Of a stretch of 64,000 nt of DNA, positions 25,992 to 33,148 are shown piece by piece (the stretch's first letter is position 1; every line of letters starts with the position of its first letter). The position numbers were made by a program, and so were the translations under genes. Under the pieces are notes generated by a model. That model had not been told where the DNA came from and did no database searches. It saw only the letters and a list, made by a program, of their open reading frames with translations. Origin of the DNA: JBBARC01 sp040400005 (GTDB lineage: Bacteria > Pseudomonadota > Alphaproteobacteria > Acetobacterales > Acetobacteraceae); assembly GCA_040400005.1 (NCBI GenBank), contig JBBARC010000006.1, positions 1 to 64,000 on the forward strand, written 5' to 3'.

Positions 25992-26888
25992 TTACCTTCT
26001 TAACACCAAAGCGCGCGGAATCCCGGCCAAATCGGCCCGCGTTGATGTGGAAAAACCAGCATGCTTGGCCATTTGGGTAACGGCCTCGGCCTGGCCGATA
26101 CCCAGTTCAAAGATGGCAACACCGCCCAGTGCCAGCAGTGCCGGCAGGGCGGTGAGCAAGGCCAGGTAGGCGGTGAGGCCATTGGCGCCGCCATCGAGTG
26201 CCAAGCGGGGTTCGTGCTGGGCGACTTCGGCCATGAGGCCGGCGATGTCGGCGGCTGGGATGTAGGGCGGGTTGGATAGGACGAGGTCGAACTGGGCATT
26301 AATAGGTGCGGCCCAGTCGGCGGCCAGGAAGGCGGCGCGGTTTTGCAAGTGGTTGAGCTGGGCGTTGCCTGCTGCGAGTGCGACGGCGGCCGGGTTAAGA
26401 TCGACCCCGATGCCAAAGCTTGCGGGGAATTCGGCGAGGGCTGCGAGCAGCAAGCAGCCGGTGCCTGTGCCGAGATCGAGGATGCGGTAGGGCCTGGCGC
26501 GATCTGGGAAAGCGGCGAGGGCCGCTTCGATCAAGGTTTCGCTATCAGGGCGGGGGATGAGGGTTGCCGGCGATACGACGATATCCAGCGTCCAGAATCC
26601 CGTCGTGCCGATGATAAACGCCATTGGCTCGTGGGCGGCGCGGCGGGCGATTAGGGCCGCGTAGGCGGCCAAATCGAATGGCGGATTGCCCGGGGATGCG
26701 CCCGGGGATGCGCCCGGGGATGCGCCCGGGAATGCGCCCGGGGACTCAAGAGGGATTGGTGCGCGGGGGGGGAGGTTGAGGTGGTGGGCGAGCAGCACGC
26801 GGGCTTCGCGGGCGGGGCAATCGACGCCGGCGGCGGCGAGGGCGCGTGTTGCATCGGCCAGGGTTTTTCGCACGGTTGCGTGGGGCAT
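25992..26888 (-). CDS. prmC: Release factor glutamine methyltransferase PrmC
   Basis: The 298-residue protein has the SAM-binding ILDLGTGTGCLLLAAL and the signature SNPPYIPAADI, whose NPPY binds the glutamine being methylated, plus the family N-terminal helical domain. It methylates the GGQ glutamine of peptide-chain release factors. Between the two domains (about residues 50-72) sits a low-complexity insertion PGASPGASPGASPG coded by a 12-bp tandem repeat, which is not a family feature. prfA, the usual upstream partner, is not found; the upstream 310 bp hold no gene. The DUF4167 gene downstream is the usual alphaproteobacterial neighbour. Confidence 0.95.
   Translation of the reverse strand: MPHATVRKTLADATRALAAAGVDCPAREARVLLAHHLNLPPRAPIPLESPGAFPGASPGASPGASPGNPPFDLAAYAALIARRAAHEPMAFIIGTTGFWTLDIVVSPATLIPRPDSETLIEAALAAFPDRARPYRILDLGTGTGCLLLAALAEFPASFGIGVDLNPAAVALAAGNAQLNHLQNRAAFLAADWAAPINAQFDLVLSNPPYIPAADIAGLMAEVAQHEPRLALDGGANGLTAYLALLTALPALLALGGVAIFELGIGQAEAVTQMAKHAGFSTSTRADLAGIPRALVLRR
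26689..26745. repeat. 12-bp tandem repeat inside prmC
   Basis: Four full copies and a partial copy of CCCGGGGATGCG lie end to end, the fourth with one change. Because 12 is a multiple of three, copy-number change would keep the prmC frame. It encodes a GASP-type linker. Confidence 0.9.
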
Positions 26889-27200
26889 GGCGGTGTTTCA
26901 CCTGGCGCCGGGGCGGGGTCAATTACCGCGGTGATTGCGCGGGGGCTACGTGGGACCGCTGCCAATGAAGCTGGTGCTGCGCAACCGATAACTTGGTGGG
27001 TAAGGCCGGGCGCCGCAGGCTGTTGCCGCGCTGACCCCCGCGCGGCCACCCAGCTTGGGGCACCGCTTGCAAAGCCCGCGGGGTTTGGCCGATTTTCTGA
27101 TGGCACGGGGCGTTACTGTGAGCCCAGCTTGCGATGGCGGATGACGCTTTCGCTTATCCGCCCGACAGCTTGCGTGCGTTGGCGTGCTGGATCGCGCCCG
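26889..27200. other. Gene-free spacer upstream of prmC
   Basis: I see no supported gene in these 310 bp. One would expect prfA on the minus strand here by conserved order, but no release-factor sequence is present. Confidence 0.5.
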
Positions 27201-27902
27201 TTAGGGCGGGGAAGTGGCGCGGGGGTCGGGGGCGGCGTCGTCGAAATCTATGGGGTTGTAGGTGGTGAAGAGAAATTCGTCTGGCAGTGTTTTGAAGTTT
27301 ATTTGGATGCCGAGTTCGTCGCAGATGTTGATGAGGAGGTCGGGGATTTCGATGGTTTGATCGGGGTCGGCGGCGAGGTGTTCGTCGGCGCGGGCGGTGG
27401 TTTCGCGTAATAGCGCGGCGCGGTCGGGGTGGTTGGTGGTGACGACGCGTAAACCTTCTTGCAGTTTGGCGCGGCGGGGATCGGGCGGGGGTATCGGGGC
27501 GCGGGCGGTGGCGGCGGTGGTGGCGGCGAGGCGGGCTTCGAGGGCGATGCAGTCTCGCACGACGGCGGCTAGGCGGGTGAAAAGCACGGCGGGGTTGGTT
27601 GGTTTGGCGGATGCGGGTGTGGCGGGGCGGGGCGCAGGGGTGGGATTGGCGCGCGGCGCGGCTACGCGATCCGCTGGTGGCGCCGGCGGTTGGGTGAGTT
27701 GGGGTTCGGCGTGTGGCTCTGGTGGCTCGGCCCAGTCGGCCAGGGTGCGGGCGGCGGCGGCGCGGGCTAGGCCCATGGCGAGGTCAGCCAGTTCCGCGCA
27801 CAGGCGCAGGTGGCGCTGGGTGCGGGCTTCGGCGTCGGGCGGTTGGATGGGGGTGGGTGTGGTCAGGGTTTTGCGGCTTTTAGTAGTTAAGATTGATAAC
27901 AC
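27201..27902 (-). CDS. Hypothetical protein, proline/alanine-rich centre
   Basis: I do not recognise this 233-residue protein. It has a helical N-terminal part (RTQRHLRLCAELADLAMGLARAAAARTL), a disordered centre rich in proline and alanine, a helix with VLFTRLAAVVRDCIALEARLAA, and an acidic C-terminal part (IEIPDLLINICDELGIQINF, EFLFTTYNPIDFDD). The regular helices, the one long frame and a clear AT-rich upstream region support it as a real gene. There is no signal peptide or membrane segment. It is transcribed divergently from nfu. It could be a lineage-specific regulator or structural protein, but nothing supports a specific function. Confidence 0.6.
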   Translation of the reverse strand: MLSILTTKSRKTLTTPTPIQPPDAEARTQRHLRLCAELADLAMGLARAAAARTLADWAEPPEPHAEPQLTQPPAPPADRVAAPRANPTPAPRPATPASAKPTNPAVLFTRLAAVVRDCIALEARLAATTAATARAPIPPPDPRRAKLQEGLRVVTTNHPDRAALLRETTARADEHLAADPDQTIEIPDLLINICDELGIQINFKTLPDEFLFTTYNPIDFDDAAPDPRATSPP

Positions 27903-28292
27903 TACAGTGATATGTGCTAATAGGGCAAGTTTTTTTTGTGAGTTATTTAGAATAATAAGTTAGTTATGTTAATTGTCGCGACGCTTTAGGGCGGTGGGGG
28001 GAGCTTAACGGCCGGGCGCTTGGGTGAGGCAAGGGTGGCGCCGTGCGCGGCGGTGGGGCGTGCGGCTTGCTGGTGTTGGCGCGCTGGAGCGCGCCCTACA
28101 GCTTGCTGCTAGAGTGCACGCCCCGCTTGTAAGGGCTGCGGCCAATCGCCATAACAGACCGTACCATATCAGTCCTGATTGAGAGCGCGGCCAAAAACCG
28201 CACACACGAAAGGGCGGCCACTGGCCGCACATTGGAAAGGGCGGCCACTGGCCGACCACATGAAAGGGCGGCCAAAAGCCGCGGGCAAAAAA
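27903..28292. promoter_or_regulatory. Divergent intergenic region with 27-bp repeats before nfu
   Basis: About 390 bp. The left 60 bp are strikingly AT-rich and probably hold the promoter of the minus-strand hypothetical gene. A palindrome GGCGCGCTGGAGCGCGCCCTAC lies near 28080. Three 27-bp direct repeats (28208-28288) end just before the nfu start codon. Confidence 0.5.
28208..28288 (+). repeat. Three 27-bp tandem repeats before nfu
   Basis: Copies begin at 28208, 28235 and 28262 and share GAAAGGGCGGCCA followed by a self-complementary CTGGCCG or AAAGCCG. GGCCACTGGCC can fold into a small hairpin. The unit is in frame with nfu (KGRPLAAHW-type peptide), so an N-terminal extension cannot be fully excluded, but canonical NfuA-like proteins begin at the MFIETEQTPNP methionine. 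Confidence 0.85.
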
Positions 28293-28853
28293 ATGTTTAT
28301 CGAAACCGAGCAAACCCCCAACCCCGCCACCCTAAAATTTCTGCCCGGCTGCCCCGTGGTCGCGCACGGCACCGCCGATTTTTCCAATGCCGAGCAAACC
28401 GACCGCAGCCCCTTGGCCCAGGCCCTGTTTGGCCTGGCCGGTGTTGCGCGGGTGTTTTTGGGCGCCGATTTTATCACCGTCACCAAGGCCGATCATGCCG
28501 AGTGGCAGCAGCTAAAACCCCAGGTGCTGGGCGCTGTGATGGCCCATTTTGTCGCCGGCTACCCGGTGCTGCTGGATGCCCCGCAAGCCGCGGCCGAGGG
28601 TGATTTTGCCGAAGCCGACCGCGACATTGTCGATCAAATCAAAGAATTGCTCGATACCCGCGTGCGGCCCGCGGTTGCCGGCGATGGCGGCGATATTGTG
28701 TTTCACGGCTTTCGCGATGGCGTGGTGATGCTGCACATGCAGGGTGCCTGTTCGGGCTGCCCATCTTCTCGGGCGACGCTAAAACACGGCATCGAATCCA
28801 TGCTGCGCCATTACGTGCCCGAGGTGGTGGCGGTGGAGCAGATAGAGCTTTAA
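28293..28853 (+). CDS. NifU/Nfu-family Fe-S scaffold protein
   Basis: The 186-residue protein has the Nfu N-terminal domain, beginning MFIETEQTPNPATLKFLPG. The C-terminal NifU domain contains VRPAVAGDGGDIVFHGF and the cluster-binding CSGCPSS. It holds or transfers 4Fe-4S clusters to target enzymes, like mitochondrial NFU1. The ATG at 28293 fits this exactly; the frame continues upstream through the 27-bp repeats. It is followed at 52 bp by the nitroreductase and then tsaB-rimI, an order common in Acetobacteraceae and relatives as I recall. The radical SAM enzymes in this window are among plausible clients. Confidence 0.94.
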   Translation: MFIETEQTPNPATLKFLPGCPVVAHGTADFSNAEQTDRSPLAQALFGLAGVARVFLGADFITVTKADHAEWQQLKPQVLGAVMAHFVAGYPVLLDAPQAAAEGDFAEADRDIVDQIKELLDTRVRPAVAGDGGDIVFHGFRDGVVMLHMQGACSGCPSSRATLKHGIESMLRHYVPEVVAVEQIEL

Positions 28854-28904
28854 GCTGCCGCCCAACGCCCCGATGGGGGGCATCGGTACACAGGGGTTTG
28901 GCTG

Positions 28905-29489
28905 ATGGCTTTGGATGATGCGGCGCTAGATGTGCTGTTTAGGGATGCGCGCACGCAAAATGCGTGGACCAGTGCTGCGGTGGATGAAGCCACCCTGCGC
29001 GCGCTCTATGATTTGGTGAAAATGGCGCCGACGTCAGCCAATTGCTCGCCGGCGCGGTTTGTTTTTCTCACCACGGACGCGGCGCGCGAAAAACTGCGGC
29101 CGGCCCTATCCCCCGGCAATGTTGCCAAGACCATGGCGGCACCGGTGGTGGTGATTGTGGCGATCGATCCGCAATTTTACGATCGGCTGCCGCAGTTGTT
29201 TCCACATGCCGATGCACGCGCCTGGTTTGCCGGCAACCCTGATTTGGCCGACGAAACCGCCTTTCGTAATGCCACTTTGCAGGGCGGCTACTTCATCCTC
29301 GCCGCGCGCGCTTTGGGCTTGGATTGCGGGCCGATGTCGGGGTTTGATAAAGCGGCCGTTGATGCCGCGTTTTTTGCCGACAGCGGCTGGCGGGCGAATT
29401 TTCTGATCAACATCGGCCACGGCGACCCTAGTGCGGTGTTCGCCCGCAGCCCGCGGTTGGATTTTGATGATGCGTGTTTGGTGCTGTGA
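28905..29489 (+). CDS. rutE: Nitroreductase family, malonic semialdehyde reductase RutE-like
   Basis: The 194-residue flavoprotein matches the HadB/RutE subgroup: TLRALYDLVKMAPTSANCSPARFVFL binds FMN, the middle carries WFAGNPDLADETAFRNATLQGGYFILAARALGLDCGPMSGFD, and the end is WRANFLINIGHGDPS. RutE reduces malonic semialdehyde to 3-hydroxypropionate in pyrimidine breakdown. No other rut genes are in view, so the name reflects similarity rather than pathway. It is co-directional with nfu and tsaB, ending 5 bp before the tsaB start. Confidence 0.85.
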   Translation: MALDDAALDVLFRDARTQNAWTSAAVDEATLRALYDLVKMAPTSANCSPARFVFLTTDAAREKLRPALSPGNVAKTMAAPVVVIVAIDPQFYDRLPQLFPHADARAWFAGNPDLADETAFRNATLQGGYFILAARALGLDCGPMSGFDKAAVDAAFFADSGWRANFLINIGHGDPSAVFARSPRLDFDDACLVL

Positions 29490-29494
29490 CCGGC

Positions 29495-30160
29495 ATGGAT
29501 GTGGATAACGGCGGCGCCGCAAAAATCCTGGCCTTAAGCACCGCCGGGCGTAAACCAAGTGCGGCCATGGTGCAGGGCGATGCGGTGCTTGGCACTTGGG
29601 CCGCCGATGGCAGCGATGGGCTGGCGGCAAGCTTGCCGGTGGCGATTGCCGATTTGGTGGCCGCCCACGGCGCGCCCGATCTGATCGCGGTGTGCGCCGG
29701 CCCGGGCAGTTTTACCGGGCTGCGCACCGGCATGTCGGTTGCCGCCGGCCTTGCTGCTGGCTACGGCATAGATGTGGTGGCGGTGACCCAAGCCGAGGCG
29801 ATGGCGGCGGAATTGGGCGACATCACCGCTGGCCGCGCGCTGTGGACCGCCGTGGATAGCCGGCGGGATAGGGTATTTTTGGATCAGGGCGGCGGTTTTG
29901 CCAGTGTGGCGATTGCCGATGTGCAAGCGCCGCGAGGGGCTATCGCCGTTGCCGGTGATGCGACCATTGCCCTGGCGGCATCCTTGGCCGCACGTGGCGC
30001 CAACGTTATGCTGACCGGCGCGCGCGATGCGCAACCGCGGTTTGTCGCCCGCGCTGCTGTGTTGCGGGCGGCGGGAGAATTGCCGCCTTTGGCGTGCGAG
30101 CCGCTTTATGTCGATCAGCCGGCCGTGAGTGTGCCTGCCGCTGCGGTGGCGCTGGGGTGA
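29495..30160 (+). CDS. tsaB: tRNA threonylcarbamoyladenosine biosynthesis protein TsaB
   Basis: The protein has the ASKHA fold segments ILALSTAGRKPSAAMVQGD and AVCAGPGSFTGLRTGMSVAAGLA, the latter being the TsaB signature. It supports TsaD in adding threonylcarbamoyl to A37 of ANN-reading tRNAs. The ATG at 29495 (MDVDNGG) gives the family N-terminus and lies just after the rutE-like stop; a GTG at 29474 would overlap that gene. Its stop overlaps the GTG start of rimI by two bases, so the pair is coupled, as in many bacteria. Confidence 0.93.
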   Translation: MDVDNGGAAKILALSTAGRKPSAAMVQGDAVLGTWAADGSDGLAASLPVAIADLVAAHGAPDLIAVCAGPGSFTGLRTGMSVAAGLAAGYGIDVVAVTQAEAMAAELGDITAGRALWTAVDSRRDRVFLDQGGGFASVAIADVQAPRGAIAVAGDATIALAASLAARGANVMLTGARDAQPRFVARAAVLRAAGELPPLACEPLYVDQPAVSVPAAAVALG

Positions 30161-30609
30161 TTGAGATTGTGCCGGCGGGGCCGGCGCACCCGCTGGTGAT
30201 GGCGGCGGTGCATGCGGCGGCCTTTGCTGCGGGCGATGCCTGGGGGGCGGCGGTGATCGCCGCGCAACTGGGCCAGGCCGGCGTTGTGGGGTTTTTGGCC
30301 CCGGTTGGCGGCATGATTTTGGTGCGCACGGTTGCCGAGGATGCCGAGGTGCTGACCGTGGCGGTGGCACCTGACGCGCAACGCCAGGGGGTGGGGCGGG
30401 CGCTTTTAGTCAGCGCATGTGCCGCAGCAAAGGGGCGCGGGGCAGGGCGGCTGATTTTGGAAGTGGCGGTGGGCAATGTGGCGGCGCGCGCGTTATATGC
30501 GGCGATGGGGGCTGTGCAGATCGGGGCGCGGGCGAATTATTACGCGGATGGATCGGATGCGTTGGTGCTGGCGATTGGGTTGGTGGCGGGCGCATTGCCG
30601 GTCAGGTGA
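30157..30609 (+). CDS. rimI: Ribosomal-protein-alanine N-acetyltransferase RimI (GNAT)
   Basis: The 150-residue GNAT protein has the acetyl-CoA binding segment LTVAVAPDAQRQGVGRALL (the Q/R-x-x-G-x-G/A loop) and LEVAVGNVAARALYAAMGAVQIGARANYY, typical of RimI. The start is the GTG at 30157 inside the tsaB stop (GTGA). RimI acetylates the N-terminus of ribosomal protein S18, or related targets. Its last 70 bases overlap, tail to tail, the retropepsin-like gene on the other strand. Confidence 0.88.
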   Translation: MIEIVPAGPAHPLVMAAVHAAAFAAGDAWGAAVIAAQLGQAGVVGFLAPVGGMILVRTVAEDAEVLTVAVAPDAQRQGVGRALLVSACAAAKGRGAGRLILEVAVGNVAARALYAAMGAVQIGARANYYADGSDALVLAIGLVAGALPVR

Positions 30610-31589
30610 ATGATGTGTGGGGCCGGTAATGGTGGTGTTGGTAGCGGGGGAAATTGAAATAGCAATTTGTGCCCTGATTGTTTCATCCACACATGTACTT
30701 TTGTTGCGAAATCCAGGCCGATTAAGATATCGGGGCCGGATTTTTTATCTTGATCGACCACTTCGATCGGCATGTGGTTGAGGGTGAGCGCGCCGATGGT
30801 GATGGTGTTCAGCGAAAGATACGCCGCCGGCACTAGTGCCGTGCCGAAGCCGCGCGCGGTATTGTTGCGTAGGTGAATGAATGCCAGGTCGGTCATGCCT
30901 AACCGGGCGGCGGCGTCGCGGAATATCACGCTGACGGACGAACCGCTATCGAATTGGGCCATGAATGTTTGGCCGCCGATGGTTACAGCAAATCGCCGGA
31001 TCGTAGCGTGGTTGGGCACCGCGATGAGATCGACCCCGTACAGTGGCTGACTTAGGCTTAGGCGGCTATCGATGTCGGCGCAGCCTGGGTAGGCGTGGTA
31101 AAGATTGACGGCATTGTTGGCGAGATCGAAATCAACATCAAAATTTGAGAGAAAATCCATCCCCAAGCTGCCATCGGCGATGGCGGTTGGCATCGGGCTA
31201 TCGATCACCGGGAGAGCACGGTTTCGGAGTACCGCCGAGCCAATGATGAGTTCACCGATTTGGGTCCGCGATATGTGCTGCGCGCCGCCAATCACGTCGG
31301 CTGTGGCACCTGGTATTAGAGTATTGGGCAGGTTGAGCCGATTGGCAGCGGTTGTTGTTAGCAGGGTGTAGTCTGCACCTGTGTCGATGATGAAATTTGC
31401 GGGTTTTGTGTTGATCAGAACGCCGGTGTTGAGCTGGCCATTGGCAAAATGCACGTTGAGTAGGTTTATGGGCGCGAACACGCAGGTTTGCGGTGGCGGG
31501 GTGGCACAACCGGATAGAGCGAGCAGAATGGCTGCAAAAAGTGTGGCGGTCGCGGGAAGCTTATGCCGGGTGTGAATGTCGCGCCACAT
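30540..31589 (-). CDS. Retropepsin-like aspartic protease, lipoprotein
   Basis: The 349-residue protein has a signal peptide ending in the lipobox LLALSGC, so it is probably anchored in the envelope. Two aspartic-protease half-domains are visible: FIIDTGADYTLLTTTAANRL with the DTGA motif near residue 69, and FMAQFDSGSSVSVIFRDAAARLG with DSGS near residue 217. This gives a complete two-lobe active site in one chain, unlike retroviral pepsins that dimerise. The substrate is unknown. The gene interrupts the usual tsaB-rimI-fur neighbourhood, and its 3' end overlaps the end of rimI by 70 bp, which suggests it was inserted there. Confidence 0.8.
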   Translation of the reverse strand: MWRDIHTRHKLPATATLFAAILLALSGCATPPPQTCVFAPINLLNVHFANGQLNTGVLINTKPANFIIDTGADYTLLTTTAANRLNLPNTLIPGATADVIGGAQHISRTQIGELIIGSAVLRNRALPVIDSPMPTAIADGSLGMDFLSNFDVDFDLANNAVNLYHAYPGCADIDSRLSLSQPLYGVDLIAVPNHATIRRFAVTIGGQTFMAQFDSGSSVSVIFRDAAARLGMTDLAFIHLRNNTARGFGTALVPAAYLSLNTITIGALTLNHMPIEVVDQDKKSGPDILIGLDFATKVHVWMKQSGHKLLFQFPPLPTPPLPAPHIIHLTGNAPATNPIASTNASDPSA

Positions 31590-31683
31590 GCAGTCCGCCT
31601 GAAACTGTTAAGTTAGTCGGTTGTTTCGTTTACAATGCGGCTTGTCAAGCGGGGGCGCGGCGATGAGCGGGTTTCCCCGGGTG

Positions 31684-31947
31684 TCACCCAACCGGGGCCA
31701 CCGCGGCTTTTTGTATCGTCACCCAAGCCCCGCCCGCACCATCATCCTCATCGGCGCGAATACTGTGCCCAAGTCTCTCCGCATTTACGCAAACATTGTG
31801 GCGTGATTCGGCCGATCCCAGGTGTACCCGCAAAATTTGCCCAGGCTCCAGCCGATCCAGCGCCAGCCGGGTGCGCACATAGGTCATCGGACACACCTCC
31901 CGCGCGATGTCGAGTTCTGTGGTTGACACTATTCTGTCACTAGCCAT
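31684..31947 (-). CDS. TusA/SirA-fold protein with atypical CPMT motif
   Basis: The 87-residue protein contains LDIAREVCPMTYVRTRLALDRLEPGQILRVHL, the TusA/SirA fold with its catalytic-position cysteine, but the usual CPxP reads CPMT. Proteins of this kind occur widely as sulfurtransferase TusA family members of unclear partner. A start at 31977 is possible; the ATG at 31947 gives the family N-terminus. It is divergent from mucR. The canonical TusA of this genome lies at 12113-12385, so this is a paralogue. Confidence 0.8.
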   Translation of the reverse strand: MASDRIVSTTELDIAREVCPMTYVRTRLALDRLEPGQILRVHLGSAESRHNVCVNAERLGHSIRADEDDGAGGAWVTIQKAAVAPVG

Positions 31948-32040
31948 GCCACAACTTTCAAAAATGTCAGAGAACAACTTGCGGAACCGCCGACGCTATT
32001 ACTATATGAATTTCGTGTGTTCATAAAAGAGTGTCATTTC

Positions 32041-32469
32041 ATGCCCGATCAGCCGGTATCGCTGGACGTATTAGGGCTCGCGGCCCAGATCGTCTCGGCC
32101 CACGTCGCCAATAATATCATGCCGGCCGATCAACTGCCGGCGTTGATCGAGGATGTTTGCCGCACCCTGTCATCGCTGGGCCGGCCGGCCGCGGCAGCAC
32201 CCGCCATTGCCGCACGAGCTGCCCCGGCGGTGCCGGTTAAAAAATCGATTTTTGCGGATTACATTATCTGCCTGGAAGACGGCAAAAAGCTCAAAATGCT
32301 CAAACGCCACCTGAAAACCGCCTACAACCTCACCCCCGATCAATATCGCGAACGCTGGGGCCTGGCCGCCGATTACCCCATGGTGGCCCCTAATTACGCC
32401 GAACACCGATCGTCCTTGGCCAAAAAAATCGGCCTCGGCACCAAACCGCGCGGGCGGCGGGTCGCTTAA
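32041..32469 (+). CDS. mucR: MucR/Ros-family transcriptional regulator
   Basis: The 142-residue protein has the MucR helical N-terminus (LDVLGLAAQIVSAHVANNIMPADQLPALIEDVCRTL) and the DNA-binding finger DYIICLEDGKKLKMLKRHL followed by LTPDQYRERWGL. In Ros the finger has two cysteines and two histidines; here the second cysteine position is aspartate (CLED), as in many alphaproteobacterial MucR proteins. MucR is an H-NS-like silencer that controls exopolysaccharide, motility and cell cycle genes. The surface-glycan genes in this window are plausible targets. A 5' start at 32017 is possible, but the ATG at 32041 is the canonical one. Confidence 0.93.
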   Translation: MPDQPVSLDVLGLAAQIVSAHVANNIMPADQLPALIEDVCRTLSSLGRPAAAAPAIAARAAPAVPVKKSIFADYIICLEDGKKLKMLKRHLKTAYNLTPDQYRERWGLAADYPMVAPNYAEHRSSLAKKIGLGTKPRGRRVA

Positions 32470-32493
32470 GCCACGCACGCGGATGAATGCAAA

Positions 32494-32637
32494 AAAGTAA
32501 GAATTTTCTTTTTGACTTCCGAAAAAAAGAAACAAAAAAGACTTTTTTGACGCTGGTTCGGAGCGCGCGGTGGCAGGGTTGCCCCTGTCCCCGCATTATA
32601 AAAGTCTTTTTGCTTCTTTTTCTTCAGAAAAAGAAGA
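32494..32637. repeat. Full-length nested hairpin element (AGAAAAAG family)
   Basis: About 145 bp between mucR and fur. A left arm with TTTTCTTTTTG...GAAAAAAAGAAACAAAAAAGACTTTTTT and a right arm with ATAAAAGTCTTTTTGCTTC then TTTTTCTTCAGAAAAAG form an inverted repeat around a GC-rich middle. Full copies of the same layout occur at 44340-44485 and 46560-46705. It can act as a strong terminator in both directions. Confidence 0.85.
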
Positions 32638-32725
32638 GTCTGCCTTTTGCCCGATTGCCCACGCTGCGCCACCCTTGGCCGAGCGTGGCTTATCGGCTAC
32701 CCCACCATGGACAAGGGGTTGATCG

Positions 32726-33148
32726 ATGGAATCGCGCATCGCGCGTTTGTGCGTAGAGCAGGGGCTAAAGATGACCGGCCAGCGCCGGGTGATTGCGCGC
32801 GTGCTGTCGGACGCCGAAGATCATCCCGACGTGGAGGAGCTGTACCGCCGTGCCGCCGTGCTGGATGCGCGGATATCGATCGCCACGGTCTATCGCACCG
32901 TGCGGCTGCTGGAGGAACGCGGTATTTTGGAACGCCGCGATTTTGGCGGCGGCCGGGCGCGTTACGAACCTACTGAACACGGCCGGCATTACCATTTGAT
33001 CGACATTGATACCGGCCGGGTGACAGAATTTGACGATGCCGAGCAAGAAGCCCTGCTGCAACAGATCGCCGCCCGCCTGGGGTTTGATTTGCTCAGCACG
33101 CGCCTAGAAATTTACGCCCGTAAACGCGGCGCCAAGGGGGATATATGA
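32726..33148 (+). CDS. fur: Fur-family transcriptional repressor
   Basis: The 140-residue protein has the Fur winged helix (GLKMTGQRRVIARVLSDAEDHPDVEEL, ISIATVYRTVRLLEERGILER) and the dimerisation part HGRHYHLIDIDTGRVTEFDD. The histidine cluster is present, but the CxxC structural zinc sites of E. coli Fur are absent, as in alphaproteobacterial Fur/Mur and Irr proteins. Its metal could be iron or manganese. It is coupled by ATGA overlap to the OlsB-like gene. Confidence 0.9.
   Translation: MESRIARLCVEQGLKMTGQRRVIARVLSDAEDHPDVEELYRRAAVLDARISIATVYRTVRLLEERGILERRDFGGGRARYEPTEHGRHYHLIDIDTGRVTEFDDAEQEALLQQIAARLGFDLLSTRLEIYARKRGAKGDI

Noticed and set aside
27201..28292. tRNA or small RNA gene in the AT-rich spacer near 27.9 kb
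   Set aside because: No cloverleaf, TPsiC-loop GTTCGAATC or terminator pattern was found; the region is best read as promoter DNA.
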